Assembly (NCBI RefSeq): GCF_027988105.1
Contig: NZ_JAQJZJ010000002.1
Location: 372,001-436,000, forward strand
Length of the DNA stretch: 64,000 bases
Direction of reading: 5' to 3'
Source: Pseudomonas aestuarii
GTDB lineage: Bacteria; Pseudomonadota; Gammaproteobacteria; Pseudomonadales; Pseudomonadaceae
Below the pieces are notes generated by a model. It was not told the DNA's origin. It searched no databases and saw nothing but the letters and a program-made list of their open reading frames with translations. Made by a program: the position numbers and the translations under genes. Shown here piece after piece: positions 46,251-55,253 of this stretch (positions are counted from its first letter, which is position 1; every line of letters begins with the position of its first letter).

Positions 46251-47171
46251 ATGTGGTTTCGTAACCTGCTGGTTTATCGCCTCACCCAAAACGTCCCTTT
46301 CGATGTCGAGGTCCTCGAAGCCGCACTGGCTGCCAAACCGGCGCGACCCTGTGCCAGCCAGGAGCTGACCACCTATGGCTTTGTCGCCCCCTTCGGCAAA
46401 GGCGGCGATGCACCACTGGTGCATGCCAGCGGCGACTTTCTGCTGATCGCGGCGCGCAAGGAAGAACGCATCCTGCCGGGCAGCGTGGTGCGCGATGCCT
46501 TGAAGGAAAAAGTCGACGAGATCGAAGCCGAGCAGATGCGTAAGGTCTACAAGAAGGAACGTGATCAGCTCAAGGACGAGATCGTGCAGACCTTCCTGCC
46601 GCGCGCCTTTATCCGCAAGTCGGCGACCTTCGCCGCCATCGCCCCGAAGCAGGGCCTGATTCTGGTCGACGCCTCCAGCCCGAAACGCGCGGAAGACCTG
46701 CTCTCCACCCTGCGTGAAGCCATCGGTTCGCTGCCGGTACGCCCATTGACGGTGAAGATTGCCCCCAGCGCCACCATGACCGAGTGGGTCAAGACGCAGA
46801 AAGCCGCCGATGACTTCCACGTACTCGACGAATGCGAACTGCGCGACATCCACGAAGATGGTGGCGTGGTGCGCTGCAAACGTCAGGACCTGACCAGCGA
46901 CGAAATCCAACTGCACATGACCGCCGGCAAACAGGTCACTCAGCTGTCGCTGGCCTGGCAGGACAAACTGTCGTTCATGCTCGACGACAAGCTGGTGGTC
47001 AAGCGCCTGCGCTTCGAAGACCTGCTGCAGGATCAGGCGGAGCAGGATGGCGGCGATGACGCCCTCGGCCAACAGGACGCCAGCTTCACCCTGATGATGC
47101 TGACCTTCGTCGATTTCCTACCCGCGCTGTTCGAGGCCCTGGGCGGTGAAGAGACGCCACAGGGTATCTAA
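46251..47171 (+). CDS. rdgC: recombination-associated protein RdgC
   Basis: The 306-residue protein starts at ATG 46251 ([20 protein letters not shown]), the usual RdgC N-terminus; the ATG at 46233 adds six residues without conserved sequence. Further signature stretches are [36 protein letters not shown] and [17 protein letters not shown]. RdgC forms a dimeric ring around DNA and limits RecA activity. The gene stands alone, downstream of and divergent from the tRNA operon. Confidence 0.97.
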   Translation: MWFRNLLVYRLTQNVPFDVEVLEAALAAKPARPCASQELTTYGFVAPFGKGGDAPLVHASGDFLLIAARKEERILPGSVVRDALKEKVDEIEAEQMRKVYKKERDQLKDEIVQTFLPRAFIRKSATFAAIAPKQGLILVDASSPKRAEDLLSTLREAIGSLPVRPLTVKIAPSATMTEWVKTQKAADDFHVLDECELRDIHEDGGVVRCKRQDLTSDEIQLHMTAGKQVTQLSLAWQDKLSFMLDDKLVVKRLRFEDLLQDQAEQDGGDDALGQQDASFTLMMLTFVDFLPALFEALGGEETPQGI

Positions 47172-47384
47172 GGGGGAGTGTCCGAGAGCCGGCTGCCGAC
47201 CGGCCGGGCTCGCTCAATCCGCGCTCGGGAGCTGTTTGCAGGTTTCATGCTGAAGCCCCGCCGAGCGCCAGCGCAATCCGCTAGCGCCCGGGCTTACCCG
47301 GGCTTGCAGCTCGACCCTGAGCCCGGATGCCATCCGCCGGCCGACAACGGCCACTGCGATTCTGGATGGGGAGCCCGCCTGTAA
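47172..47384. other. convergent intergenic region with GC-rich inverted repeats
   Basis: No gene is seen between the rdgC and uvrB stops. GCCCGGGC-type repeats (CGCCCGGGCTTACCCGGGCT, about 47284-47303) and a GAGCCCGGATGCCATCCG-type palindrome (about 47319-47336) resemble extragenic repeats at 22196. They may act as terminators for both genes. Confidence 0.5.
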
Positions 47385-49400
47385 TCACACCTGCAACAAA
47401 CGCTCACGCAGCTTGTGGATCTCGTCACGCACCTGCGCGGCGGCCTCGAACTCGAGATCCCGGGCCAGCTGGTACATCTTCTCTTCCAGTTGCCGGATGC
47501 GCTTGGCAATCTCGCTCGGCGAACGCAGCTCGTTCTCATAACGCGCACTTTCTTCCGCCGCCTGGGCCATGCCCTTGCGCTTCTTGCTACGCGAACCCGG
47601 CACCGTGGCGCCTTCGAGAATATCCTGGACATCCTTGAACACGCCCTTGGGGATGATGCCATTGGCCGTGTTGAAGGCGATCTGCTTGTTGCGCCGCCGT
47701 TCGGTTTCGCCGATGGCGCGCTCCATCGAGCCGGTCATGCGGTCGGCATAGAGGATCGCCCGCCCATTGAGGTTACGCGCCGCGCGGCCGATGGTCTGGA
47801 TCAGCGAGCGTTCGCTGCGCAGGAAGCCCTCCTTATCCGCATCGAGAATCGCCACCAACGACACCTCTGGCATGTCCAAGCCTTCGCGCAGCAGGTTGAT
47901 ACCAACCAGCACGTCGAAAGCGCCGATGCGCAAGTCACGGATGATTTCGACCCGCTCCACCGTGTCGATATCCGAGTGCAGGTAGCGCACTTTGGCGCCA
48001 TGATCGGCCAGGTAGTCAGTCAAATCCTCGGCCATGCGCTTGGTCAGGGTGGTGACCAGCACCCGCTCCCCCAGGGCCACGCGCTTGTGAATTTCCGAGA
48101 GCAGGTCGTCGACTTGGGTCAGCGCCGGACGCACCTCGATCTGCGGGTCGACCAGGCCGGTCGGCCGCACCACTTGCTCGATCACCCGCCCGGTATGCTC
48201 GGCCTCGTAGTTGCCCGGGGTGGCCGAGACGAAGATGGTCTGCGGACTGGCCGCCTCCCACTCCTCGAAACGCATCGGCCGGTTATCCAGTGCCGAGGGC
48301 AGGCGAAAGCCATACTCGACCAGGGTTTCCTTGCGCGAGCGGTCACCCTTGTACATGGCGCCGACCTGCGGCACCGAGACGTGGGACTCGTCGATCACCA
48401 GCAGCGCCTCGTCCGGCAGGTAGTCGTAAAGGGTCGGTGGCGGCTCGCCCGGCCCGCGCCCAGAGAGGTAGCGCGAGTAGTTTTCGATGCCGTTGCAGTA
48501 GCCCAGCTCGAGAATCATCTCCAGGTCGAAACGGGTGCGCTGCTCGAGGCGCTGCGCCTCGACCAGCTTGTTGGTGCTGCGCAGGTAGTCCAGGCGCTCA
48601 GCCAGTTCAACCTTGATCTTGTCCACCGCCTCCAGCAGTACCTCGCGTGGGGTGACGTAGTGGCTCTTGGGGTAGAAGGTGAAACGCGGCAACTTGCGGA
48701 TCACCTCGCCGGTGAGCGGATCGAACGCTGACAGGCTCTCCACCTCGTCATCGAACAGCTCGACGCGCACGGCCTCCAGTTCCGACTCCGCCGGGAACAC
48801 ATCGATCACGTCGCCGCGCACTCGAAAGCTGGCACGGGCAAAATCCATATCGTTGCGCGTGTACTGCAAATCGGCCAGACGGCGCAGCAGCTCACGCTGA
48901 TCCAGCTTGTCGCCGCGATCGACGTGCAGCACCATTTTCAGGTAGGACTCAGGGCTACCCAGGCCGTAGATACATGACACCGTGGTGACAATGATCGCAT
49001 CCGGCCGCTCCAGCAGTGCCTTGGTCGCCGACAGGCGCATCTGCTCGATGTGATCGTTGATCGAGGCGTCCTTCTCGATAAAGGTGTCCGAGGAAGGCAC
49101 GTAGGCTTCCGGCTGGTAGTAGTCGTAATAGGAAACGAAATACTCCACCGCATTGTTTGGGAAGAAACTCTTGAACTCCCCATACAGCTGAGCGGCCAGG
49201 GTCTTGTTCGGTGCCAGAATCAAGGTTGGCCGCTGGATCTGCGCGATCACATTGGCGATGCTGAAGGTCTTGCCCGAGCCGGTCACGCCGAGCAGGGTCT
49301 GGTGCGACAAGCCCGCCTCAATGCCTTCCACCATCTGCCGAATGGCCTCTGGCTGATCGCCAGCAGGCTGAAAACGGGTGACCAGTTGGAACTTGGACAT
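47385..49400 (-). CDS. uvrB: excinuclease ABC subunit B
   Basis: The 671-residue damage-recognition helicase of nucleotide excision repair starts at ATG 49400 ([20 protein letters not shown]). Walker A is [15 protein letters not shown], the beta-hairpin region includes [16 protein letters not shown], the DEAD-like box is [13 protein letters not shown], helicase motif VI is [15 protein letters not shown], and the UVR domain is at the C-terminus ([20 protein letters not shown]). An extension of the frame to 49448 is rejected. It is divergent from the aminotransferase gene. Confidence 0.98.
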   Translation of the reverse strand: MSKFQLVTRFQPAGDQPEAIRQMVEGIEAGLSHQTLLGVTGSGKTFSIANVIAQIQRPTLILAPNKTLAAQLYGEFKSFFPNNAVEYFVSYYDYYQPEAYVPSSDTFIEKDASINDHIEQMRLSATKALLERPDAIIVTTVSCIYGLGSPESYLKMVLHVDRGDKLDQRELLRRLADLQYTRNDMDFARASFRVRGDVIDVFPAESELEAVRVELFDDEVESLSAFDPLTGEVIRKLPRFTFYPKSHYVTPREVLLEAVDKIKVELAERLDYLRSTNKLVEAQRLEQRTRFDLEMILELGYCNGIENYSRYLSGRGPGEPPPTLYDYLPDEALLVIDESHVSVPQVGAMYKGDRSRKETLVEYGFRLPSALDNRPMRFEEWEAASPQTIFVSATPGNYEAEHTGRVIEQVVRPTGLVDPQIEVRPALTQVDDLLSEIHKRVALGERVLVTTLTKRMAEDLTDYLADHGAKVRYLHSDIDTVERVEIIRDLRIGAFDVLVGINLLREGLDMPEVSLVAILDADKEGFLRSERSLIQTIGRAARNLNGRAILYADRMTGSMERAIGETERRRNKQIAFNTANGIIPKGVFKDVQDILEGATVPGSRSKKRKGMAQAAEESARYENELRSPSEIAKRIRQLEEKMYQLARDLEFEAAAQVRDEIHKLRERLLQV

Positions 49401-49490
49401 GACTAACCTCGTCGAACGACTGTGACGCGATCTGAAAGCGTACGTCAAAACAGTTGAAATGCGTTTACCCGCTGTCGCGACGCACGTTAT

Positions 49491-49511
49491 GGGTCGTTAT
49501 ACTACCGACCC
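49491..49511. promoter_or_regulatory. inverted repeat around a TATACT box, upstream of the aminotransferase gene
   Basis: GGGTCG and CGACCC flank TTATACTAC, and the TATACT inside could be a -10 hexamer for the rightward gene. No matching -35 is obvious. It is a candidate operator-promoter. Confidence 0.4.
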
Positions 49512-49575
49512 ACTTACGCAACCCCTAGCGGGGCGTTGCAGACATTCACCCCTCCTGATTCGAGCTGCCGCATCC

Positions 49576-50772
49576 ATGAGTCTGTTCTCTGCCGTCGAAA
49601 TGGCTCCGCGCGACCCCATTCTGGGCCTCAACGAAGCCTTCAACGCCGATACCCGCCCCGACAAGGTCAACCTCGGTGTTGGCGTGTACACCAATGAAGA
49701 TGGGCGAATTCCGCTATTGCGGGCCGTGGCTGAAGCAGAAAATGCGCTGACCGCCACCCATGCGCCCCGTGGCTACTTGCCGATCGAAGGTATCGCCGCT
49801 TACGACCAGGCCGTGCAGACCCTGTTGTTCGGCGCCGACTCGACCCTGATGAAACAAGGCCGAGTGATTACTGCCCAGGCCCTGGGCGGCACTGGCGCAT
49901 TGAAAATCGGTGCGGACTTTCTCAAGCGCCTGCTACCTGATGCAGCGGTTGCCATCAGCGATCCAAGCTGGGAAAACCACCGCGCACTGTTCGAGGCGGC
50001 GGGCTTCCCGGTGCGCAACTACCGCTACTACGATGCCTTCAGCAATGGGGTCAATCGCGGCGGCCTGTTTGAAGACCTGAAAAACCTACCCGCCCGTTCG
50101 ATCGTAGTATTGCATGCCTGCTGCCACAACCCGACCGGCGTCGACTTGAGCATGGACGACTGGCAGGCCATCCTTGAAATCCTGCGTGAGCGCGAGCACG
50201 TCCCCTTCCTCGATATCGCCTACCAGGGTTTTGGCGACGGCATCGAAGAAGACGCCGCCGCCGTGCGCCTGTTCGCCGAGTCCGGCCTGACCTTCTTTGT
50301 CTCCAGCTCCTTCTCCAAGTCGTTCTCGCTGTATGGCGAACGAGTCGGCGCGCTGTCCATCGTCACCGGCTCGAAAGACGAAACCGGTCGGGTGCTGTCG
50401 CAACTCAAGCGCGTCATCCGCACCAACTACTCGAACCCGCCGACTCACGGCGCCAGCGTGGTCGCCGCAGTGCTCAACAGCCCCGAGCTGCGCGCCATGT
50501 GGGAAGCCGAACTGGGCGAAATGCGTGATCGCATCCGCGCCATGCGCCTGGCCATGGTCGAGCAACTGACCGCCCTGGGCGCCAAGCGCGACTTCAGCTT
50601 CGTCGCCCAGCAGCGCGGCATGTTCTCCTACTCGGGCCTCACCACCGAGCAGGTGGAGCGCCTGAAGAACGAGTTCGGCATCTACGCGGTCGGCACCGGT
50701 CGCATCTGCGTTGCGGCACTCAACCGCAACAACCTGGATTCGGTCACTCGCGCCATCGCCCAGGTTCTCTGA
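49576..50772 (+). CDS. tyrB: aromatic amino acid aminotransferase (class I, PLP)
   Basis: The 398-residue PLP enzyme starts at ATG 49576 (MSLFSAVEMAPRDPILGLNE). Family marks are VNLGVGVYTNEDGRIPLL, LHACCHNPTGVDLS, the DIAYQGFGDG stretch and the PLP-binding Lys in SSSFSKSFSLYGERVGAL. It is the TyrB/AspC type that transaminates tyrosine, phenylalanine and aspartate; in Pseudomonas the same position next to uvrB is held by the aminotransferase of the phh type. An upstream frame to 49459 is discarded. Confidence 0.93.
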   Translation: MSLFSAVEMAPRDPILGLNEAFNADTRPDKVNLGVGVYTNEDGRIPLLRAVAEAENALTATHAPRGYLPIEGIAAYDQAVQTLLFGADSTLMKQGRVITAQALGGTGALKIGADFLKRLLPDAAVAISDPSWENHRALFEAAGFPVRNYRYYDAFSNGVNRGGLFEDLKNLPARSIVVLHACCHNPTGVDLSMDDWQAILEILREREHVPFLDIAYQGFGDGIEEDAAAVRLFAESGLTFFVSSSFSKSFSLYGERVGALSIVTGSKDETGRVLSQLKRVIRTNYSNPPTHGASVVAAVLNSPELRAMWEAELGEMRDRIRAMRLAMVEQLTALGAKRDFSFVAQQRGMFSYSGLTTEQVERLKNEFGIYAVGTGRICVAALNRNNLDSVTRAIAQVL

Positions 50773-50780
50773 ACGGGCCA

Positions 50781-50808
50781 GGGGAAGTCCTAGATACTTG
50801 ACTTCCCC
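50781..50808 (+). terminator. hairpin after the aminotransferase gene, overlapping the tRNA-Asn promoter
   Basis: GGGGAAGTC and GACTTCCCC form a 9-bp stem nine bases beyond the stop, with loop CTAGATACTT. The right arm contains the -35 hexamer of the tRNA promoter. There is only a short T-rich tail, so it is a possible weak terminator. Confidence 0.55.
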
Positions 50809-50825
50809 TTCCTAATCAGTAGGAT
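50798..50825 (+). promoter_or_regulatory. sigma-70 promoter of tRNA-Asn
   Basis: TTGACT (50798-50803) and TAGGAT (50820-50825) are separated by 16 bases and lie about 12 bases before the tRNA 5' end. The placement is good for a stable RNA gene. Confidence 0.7.
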
Positions 50826-50837
50826 ACGCGTCGTTGT

Positions 50838-50913
50838 TCCGCGATAGCTCAGTCGGTAGAGCAAATGACTGTTAATCATTGGGTCCCAGGTTCGAGTCCT
50901 GGTCGCGGAGCCA
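50838..50913 (+). tRNA. tRNA-Asn (anticodon GTT)
   Basis: A 76-base cloverleaf has acceptor stem TCCGCGA/TCGCGGA, D-arm TAGCTCAGTCGGTAGAGC, anticodon loop CTGTTAA, T-arm GGTTCGAGTCC and encoded CCA. Its last 22 bases and the 12 bases after it are repeated exactly at 51041-51074. Confidence 0.97.
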
Positions 50914-50919
50914 AATTCG

Positions 50920-50949
50920 AAAGCCTCGGTTAATACTGGGGCTTTTTTT
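50920..50949 (+). terminator. terminator of tRNA-Asn
   Basis: AAAGCC..C pairs with G.GGCTTT across GGTTAATACT and is followed by seven T. It begins seven bases after the tRNA CCA end. Confidence 0.8.
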
Positions 50950-51040
50950 CGCCTGCCAGACTCTCACCGGGACGGCGTCCCAGGTTATTCGCTACGCTCA
51001 CCCCTCAGGGGCCGCTGCTTGCGCGCGTTCAGCTGCGCTG

Positions 51041-51074
51041 TCGAGTCCTGGTCGCGGAGCCAAATTCGAAAGCC
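51041..51074 (+). repeat. 34-base direct repeat of the tRNA-Asn 3' end (tRNA remnant or attachment-site scar)
   Basis: The 34 bases from TCGAGTCCTGG through CGAAAGCC are identical to 50892-50925, that is the last 22 bases of tRNA-Asn plus 12 flanking bases. They lack the 5' two thirds of a tRNA and cannot fold as one. Each copy is followed by its own terminator and similar tail sequence (GCCTGC.GACTCTC.CC.GGAC), so the duplicated unit is longer than the exact repeat. Confidence 0.85.
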
Positions 51075-51097
51075 CAGCCATTCAGCTGGGCTTTTTA
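51069..51097 (+). terminator. second terminator, behind the tRNA-Asn remnant
   Basis: AAAGCCCAGC-CATTCA-GCTGGGCTTT is a perfect 10-bp stem with the right arm running into TTT. It is stronger than the terminator after the intact tRNA. Confidence 0.85.
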
Positions 51098-51155
51098 TTG
51101 CCTGCGGACTCTCGCCAGGACTGTCCCTAGGAAGCTGACGAGTGCATCGCGCCGG

Positions 51156-52283
51156 CTAAACGGCGGAAAAGCGCTGCAATTGCATTTCCCGCAGGCGGCT
51201 CAGGGTACGGCGAAACGGGAACGCCAGGTAACCCTCGGTGTATAGCGCTTCCAGCGGCACCTGAGCCTCCAGGTAGAGGGGCACGCGGCGGTCGTAGCAT
51301 TCATCCACCAACGCAATGAAGCGTCGTACGCTATCGTCATGCGCCGCCAGCGCGGGCAGCTCGCGGTCGCCGGCCAGCACCCGTTCGATGCCGTCCTCGG
51401 TACCACGGGCGATATTACCTGGCCTCTGCTGACCGCTCAGGGCCGGCACTTCGCTGAGCACAATGACCGAGAAACGATCGCACAGGGCAATAAAATCCAG
51501 CGCCGATATTGGCTGCTCGCACAGATCGGAAAAGCGGCACCAAAGCACTGCCGCAGCCCTCTGCACGACGCTGATGGCGCGTTCCCCGAGTACCACAGGC
51601 GTATCAGTGGACCGTTCACCCGTCGTTAACCGACGAAAAACCTCCGGCAGCGCACTGGGCCGATCCGACTCGGTCTGCCAATAGCGCTGATGTGGTACGC
51701 CCGGATGCAGGCGGTGGTCCTGACCACCATCGACACCGACTACCTGCATGTACTGGTTGATGGCGTCTATCGCCGGAATAAAGCGCTGCCGATTGAAACC
51801 GTCGGCATACAGCTGTTCCGGCATCTGGTTGGACGTGGCAACCAGCACCACGCCCTCCTCGAACATCAGCCGCAACAAGCCGCCGACCAATATGGCATCG
51901 CCAATGTCACTGACGAATAGCTCGTCAAAACACAGCACCCGGACCTCGTCGCTCAGCTCACGAGCCAAAGCCCGCAAGGGATCGGGCGTGCCGGTCAACT
52001 GGAACAGGCGGCGGTGCACCCAGCGCATGAAATGATGAAAATGCTGACGCCGCGCAGGCACCCGCAGGCTTTGATAGAACTGATCCAGAAGCCAGGTCTT
52101 GCCTCGCCCTACCGGCCCCCAGAGATACACCCCACTGACTGGTTGGGCACTGGCCTCTGGTTGATGCAACGCCCGATGGCAACGCTCCAGCGAACTCACC
52201 GCTCGCTGCTGGGCGGCATCCGCGTGGAAACCATGCTGTTCGATAGCATGCTGGTAGATCGCCTGGGGAGACATCACATTCAT
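51156..52283 (-). CDS. zapE: ZapE/AFG1-family ATPase
   Basis: The 375-residue ATPase of the ZapE/AFG1 family, related to AAA+ proteins, is linked in E. coli to Z-ring function. Walker A is GVYLWGPVGRGKTWLLDQFY, Walker B is VLCFDELFVSDIGDAILVGG, and LVATSNQMPEQLYADGFNR is the sensor region. DLCEQPISALDFIALCDRF and RFIALVDECYDRRVPLYLEA are C-terminal family marks. Between VPAL and RRFIALVDE there is an extra stretch of about 30 residues (SGQQRPGNIARG...LAAHDDSV) not usual in the family, so it may be a paralogue rather than canonical ZapE. The start may be Met1 or Met4. Confidence 0.85.
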   Translation of the reverse strand: MNVMSPQAIYQHAIEQHGFHADAAQQRAVSSLERCHRALHQPEASAQPVSGVYLWGPVGRGKTWLLDQFYQSLRVPARRQHFHHFMRWVHRRLFQLTGTPDPLRALARELSDEVRVLCFDELFVSDIGDAILVGGLLRLMFEEGVVLVATSNQMPEQLYADGFNRQRFIPAIDAINQYMQVVGVDGGQDHRLHPGVPHQRYWQTESDRPSALPEVFRRLTTGERSTDTPVVLGERAISVVQRAAAVLWCRFSDLCEQPISALDFIALCDRFSVIVLSEVPALSGQQRPGNIARGTEDGIERVLAGDRELPALAAHDDSVRRFIALVDECYDRRVPLYLEAQVPLEALYTEGYLAFPFRRTLSRLREMQLQRFSAV

Positions 52284-52412
52284 CGAAAAGACAACCGTCC
52301 GTTGATCTGCACCTGCCCATGCCAGGCCAGGTCATGATAGGACGACCAATGACCGCCCAGAAAGCGCGCACTGTATGGCAGAGCCAGGCTGCGGTCACCC
52401 CCCAGAATAGAA

Positions 52413-52435
52413 AAGGCCGGTCAGTGACCGGCCTT
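52413..52435 (-). terminator. terminator of the ComEA-like gene
   Basis: AAGGCCGGTCA-G-TGACCGGCCTT is a perfect 11-bp stem followed leftward by TTCTATTC, 20 bases beyond the stop codon. It also ends with T/A-rich sequence on the other side. Confidence 0.85.
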
Positions 52436-52453
52436 CATTTTCCAGCGTTTCGG

Positions 52454-52777
52454 TTAATTGATGCTCAGCTTGTCGCGATTCTTCGCCAGAATTGACTCAC
52501 CGATACCCTTGACCTCGAGCAGCTCGTCAACCGAAGCGAATGCGCCATGGGCATCACGGTACGCCACGATAGCCAGGGCCTTGGTCTCGCCGATACCACT
52601 CAGTTCACGCTGGAGCGTCGGAGCATCGGCGGTATTGAGATTGACCATGCCGACCTCAGCCACTTGCACGGCCGCAGGCTTGGCGGGTGCAGTCTTACTG
52701 GTTTCGGCGGCGGATACGCTGAGAACGGTGGCGGTCAGAACCGCACACAGCAGGGAAGCGAGATAGCGCTTAGGCAT
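52454..52777 (-). CDS. ComEA-family helix-hairpin-helix DNA-binding protein
   Basis: The 107-residue exported protein has signal peptide MPKRYLASLLCAVLTATVLS, an Ala/Lys/Pro linker, and a tandem helix-hairpin-helix domain: VNLNTADAPTLQRELSGIGE then FASVDELLEVKGIGESILAK. ComEA-type proteins bind incoming DNA in the periplasm in competent bacteria; the Pseudomonas versions are single-domain and secreted or membrane-anchored. No other competence gene is adjacent. It is monocistronic, with a strong terminator. Confidence 0.9.
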   Translation of the reverse strand: MPKRYLASLLCAVLTATVLSVSAAETSKTAPAKPAAVQVAEVGMVNLNTADAPTLQRELSGIGETKALAIVAYRDAHGAFASVDELLEVKGIGESILAKNRDKLSIN

Positions 52778-53033
52778 ATTGGAACTCCTTTTCAGAAAAG
52801 CTCAAGTCGACGCGCGGGACATCCATGCGCCGCGCACTTCAAGTTAGCCGCCGTCATCGCTTTGTCAAATTCACTGATGCATTTTTGTCGCCTTAATGCT
52901 GCCATGCACTGTCAGTGCAGTCCGCCAGACAAGTCACGAAGGCTATCGAGCAGATGCATTTGATTCATTTAATCAATCGACTTTGAGCCGCTAGCCTTAA
53001 ATCTAACGACAATTATTCTCATCGAAATCCGCC

Positions 53034-53258
53034 ATGCTCAAGACCCTGACTTTCACCCTGATGCACTTTTTTATCGCTTTTTCGGTGACCTATGCGCTGA
53101 CCGGCAGTGTTGCGGCAAGTGGCCTGGTGGCTGCAATCGAGCCACTGTGCAACTCAGTCGGTTTCAACTTCCACGAGAAGGTCTGGCAGCGCCTGGAGAT
53201 CCGTTCGCGCCCGCCCACAGAGCAACCGACACATTCCTGGTTAGCCGCCCAGGCTTGA
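53034..53258 (+). CDS. DUF2061 domain membrane protein
   Basis: The 74-residue protein starts MLKTLTFTLMHFFIAFSVTY. The DUF2061 pattern is visible: HF.IAF.VTYALTGSVAASG, then AAIEPLCNSVGFNFHEKVW with the HE.VW end. It has two short membrane segments. Function unknown. No ribosome-binding site stands out. It lies between comEA (divergent) and the GNAT gene. Confidence 0.8.
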   Translation: MLKTLTFTLMHFFIAFSVTYALTGSVAASGLVAAIEPLCNSVGFNFHEKVWQRLEIRSRPPTEQPTHSWLAAQA

Positions 53259-53389
53259 AGTCTGATGAAAGAAAGCAACATTGCGACTGCCGCGGGCTAA
53301 TCGCAGAAACAGCCGACCGTATGGGCATGTCTTGCAAGCAACCATAGCCACACCGCATGCTCGCCTACTCAACACCTTGAGGAACGACC

Positions 53390-53878
53390 ATGCCCCAGTT
53401 GCACATCCGCAGTGCCCAGCGTGACGATGTTGCGCTGATTCTCGGCTTTATCCGCGAACTGGCCGAATATGAAAAGCTCAGCGACCAGGTGGTCGCCGAC
53501 CCCGTACAAATGGCCGAGCACCTGTTCGGCTCGCGGCCCTTTGCCGAGGTACTGATCGGCGAGGTGGACGGTGCTGCCGCCGGTTTTGCTCTGTTCTTCC
53601 ACAATTACTCGACCTTCCTTGGTAAACCCGGTATTTATCTGGAGGATCTTTATGTCCGCTCCAGCGCCCGCGGTACGGGACTGGGCAAGGCCTTGCTCGG
53701 CAAGCTGGCAAGCTTGGCTATAGAGCGTGGTTGCGGGCGCCTGGAATGGTCAGTACTGGACTGGAACGAACCCGCCATCGGCTTCTATCAGCGCCTGGGC
53801 GCTGAGCCGCTGAATGACTGGACGGTGTATCGCCTGACCGGCCCTGCGCTACACGACCTGAGTCAAATATCGGCTTGA
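53390..53878 (+). CDS. GNAT-family N-acetyltransferase
   Basis: The 162-residue acetyltransferase has the acetyl-CoA motif LYVRSSARGTGLGKALLGKL and the closing VLDWNEPAIGFYQRLGAEPL segment. The pattern 'IRELAEYEKL', 'FFHNYSTFLGKPGIYLEDLY' matches the spermidine/diamine acetyltransferase-like group, so an amine substrate is possible. It has GAGGAA close upstream of ATG 53390. It is a single gene, with no partner. Confidence 0.9.
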   Translation: MPQLHIRSAQRDDVALILGFIRELAEYEKLSDQVVADPVQMAEHLFGSRPFAEVLIGEVDGAAAGFALFFHNYSTFLGKPGIYLEDLYVRSSARGTGLGKALLGKLASLAIERGCGRLEWSVLDWNEPAIGFYQRLGAEPLNDWTVYRLTGPALHDLSQISA

Positions 53879-53954
53879 CCGGCACTCTATGAAGGTTTCG
53901 CTGTCAAACCTATCCAGCTCGATCAATCCGCTCTCTTTTAAAGGGATTTAAGTC

Positions 53955-55253
53955 ATGCCGCTTGTCCATCGTCTCGCTGCTCTGCTGTGCGGCATAACCC
54001 TCGGCGGGCCACTGTTGGCGGCCGATATCGACGCGCAAAGTTACGGTTACCCCCTGACCAACCCGTTCGAGGCGACCATCGCCACCACGCCACCGGAACT
54101 GCAACCCAAGCTGCCGGCCGATGCCGACATTGACCAGCAGGACTACCGGGTCAAACTGCGCCCGGAGCGCGAGTTCGAATTGCCGGATAACTTCTGGCCG
54201 GTAACCAAGATGGGTTATAGCCTGGCCGAGCAAAAAGGTGAGGCCCCGCTTATTTTCATCATCGCCGGCACGGGCATGCCGTATAACAGCAGCACGGCGG
54301 AATACCTGAAGAAACTGTTCTACGGTGCCGGATACCACGTGGTACAGCTCTCCTCACCGACCAGCTACGACTTCATGAGCGCCGCCTCGCGCTATGCCAC
54401 ACCGGGCCTCACCGGCGAAGATGCCGACGACCTCTATCGTGCGATGCAGGCCGTGCGCGCCCAGCATCCGCACCTGAAGGTCAGCGCCTTCCACCTGACC
54501 GGCTATAGCCTGGGTGCTCTGCAAGCGGCTTTTGTCAGCCAGCTCGACGAAACCCGGCGCAGCTTCAACTTCAAACGCGTGCTGCTGCTCAACCCTCCGG
54601 TCAACCTCTACACCTCGACCAGCAACCTCGACCGCCTGGTACAAACCCAGGTCGAAGGCATCAACAGCACCACCACCTTCTACGAGATGGTACTGGCCAA
54701 GCTGACCCGCTATTTCCAGGCGAAGGGTTATGTTGACCTCAACGATGCGATGCTCTTCGACTTCCAGCGTTCCAAGGAGCAGCTTTCCGACGAGCAGATG
54801 GCCATGCTGATTGGCGCAGTGTTTCGTTTCTCCGCTGCCGACATCGCCTTCACCTCTGACCTGATCAACCGGCGCGGCCTGATCACCCCGGCGCGCTACC
54901 CGATCAACGACAGCACCAGCCTCACACCGTTCTTCAAGCGCGCCCTGCAATGCAACTTCGACTGTTACATCACCGAGCAGCTGATCCCGATGTGGCGAGC
55001 GCGCCATGACGGCGGCAGCATTACCCAGATGGTCGACCAGATCAGTCTCTATGCCATCGAGGACTATTTGAAAAATTCCAGCAAGATCGCCGTGATGCAC
55101 AACGCCGACGACCTCATCCTCGGCCCTGGCGATTTGGGCTTTCTGCGCAAAACCCTGGGGGATCGCCTGACCGTCTACCCGTTCGGCGGGCACTGCGGCA
55201 ACCTCAACTACCGCGTCAACAGCGACGCCATGCTGGAGTTCTTCCGTGGTTAA
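53955..55253 (+). CDS. periplasmic alpha/beta-hydrolase-like protein coupled to mlaA
   Basis: The 432-residue protein has a signal peptide (MPLVHRLAALLCGITLGGPL) and an alpha/beta-hydrolase fold. APLIFIIAGTGMPYNSSTAE is the oxyanion-side strand, the nucleophile elbow is HLTGYSLGALQAAFVSQL (GxSxG), and the late His/Asp region includes MHNADDLILGPGDL and YPFGGHCGNLNYRV. The stop overlaps the GTG start of mlaA by eight bases, so the two are co-translated. I recall relatives annotated vaguely in Pseudomonas; lipid or phospholipid substrates are an inference from the mlaA linkage only. Confidence 0.8.
   Translation: MPLVHRLAALLCGITLGGPLLAADIDAQSYGYPLTNPFEATIATTPPELQPKLPADADIDQQDYRVKLRPEREFELPDNFWPVTKMGYSLAEQKGEAPLIFIIAGTGMPYNSSTAEYLKKLFYGAGYHVVQLSSPTSYDFMSAASRYATPGLTGEDADDLYRAMQAVRAQHPHLKVSAFHLTGYSLGALQAAFVSQLDETRRSFNFKRVLLLNPPVNLYTSTSNLDRLVQTQVEGINSTTTFYEMVLAKLTRYFQAKGYVDLNDAMLFDFQRSKEQLSDEQMAMLIGAVFRFSAADIAFTSDLINRRGLITPARYPINDSTSLTPFFKRALQCNFDCYITEQLIPMWRARHDGGSITQMVDQISLYAIEDYLKNSSKIAVMHNADDLILGPGDLGFLRKTLGDRLTVYPFGGHCGNLNYRVNSDAMLEFFRG

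Noticed and set aside
49400..49575. LexA box before uvrB
   Set aside because: CTGT and ACAG are present but not with the eight-base spacing needed.
50838..51155. Integrated element or integrase at tRNA-Asn
   Set aside because: Only about 115 bases lie between the duplicated tails; no integrase or phage gene is in the window, so only the scar is reported.
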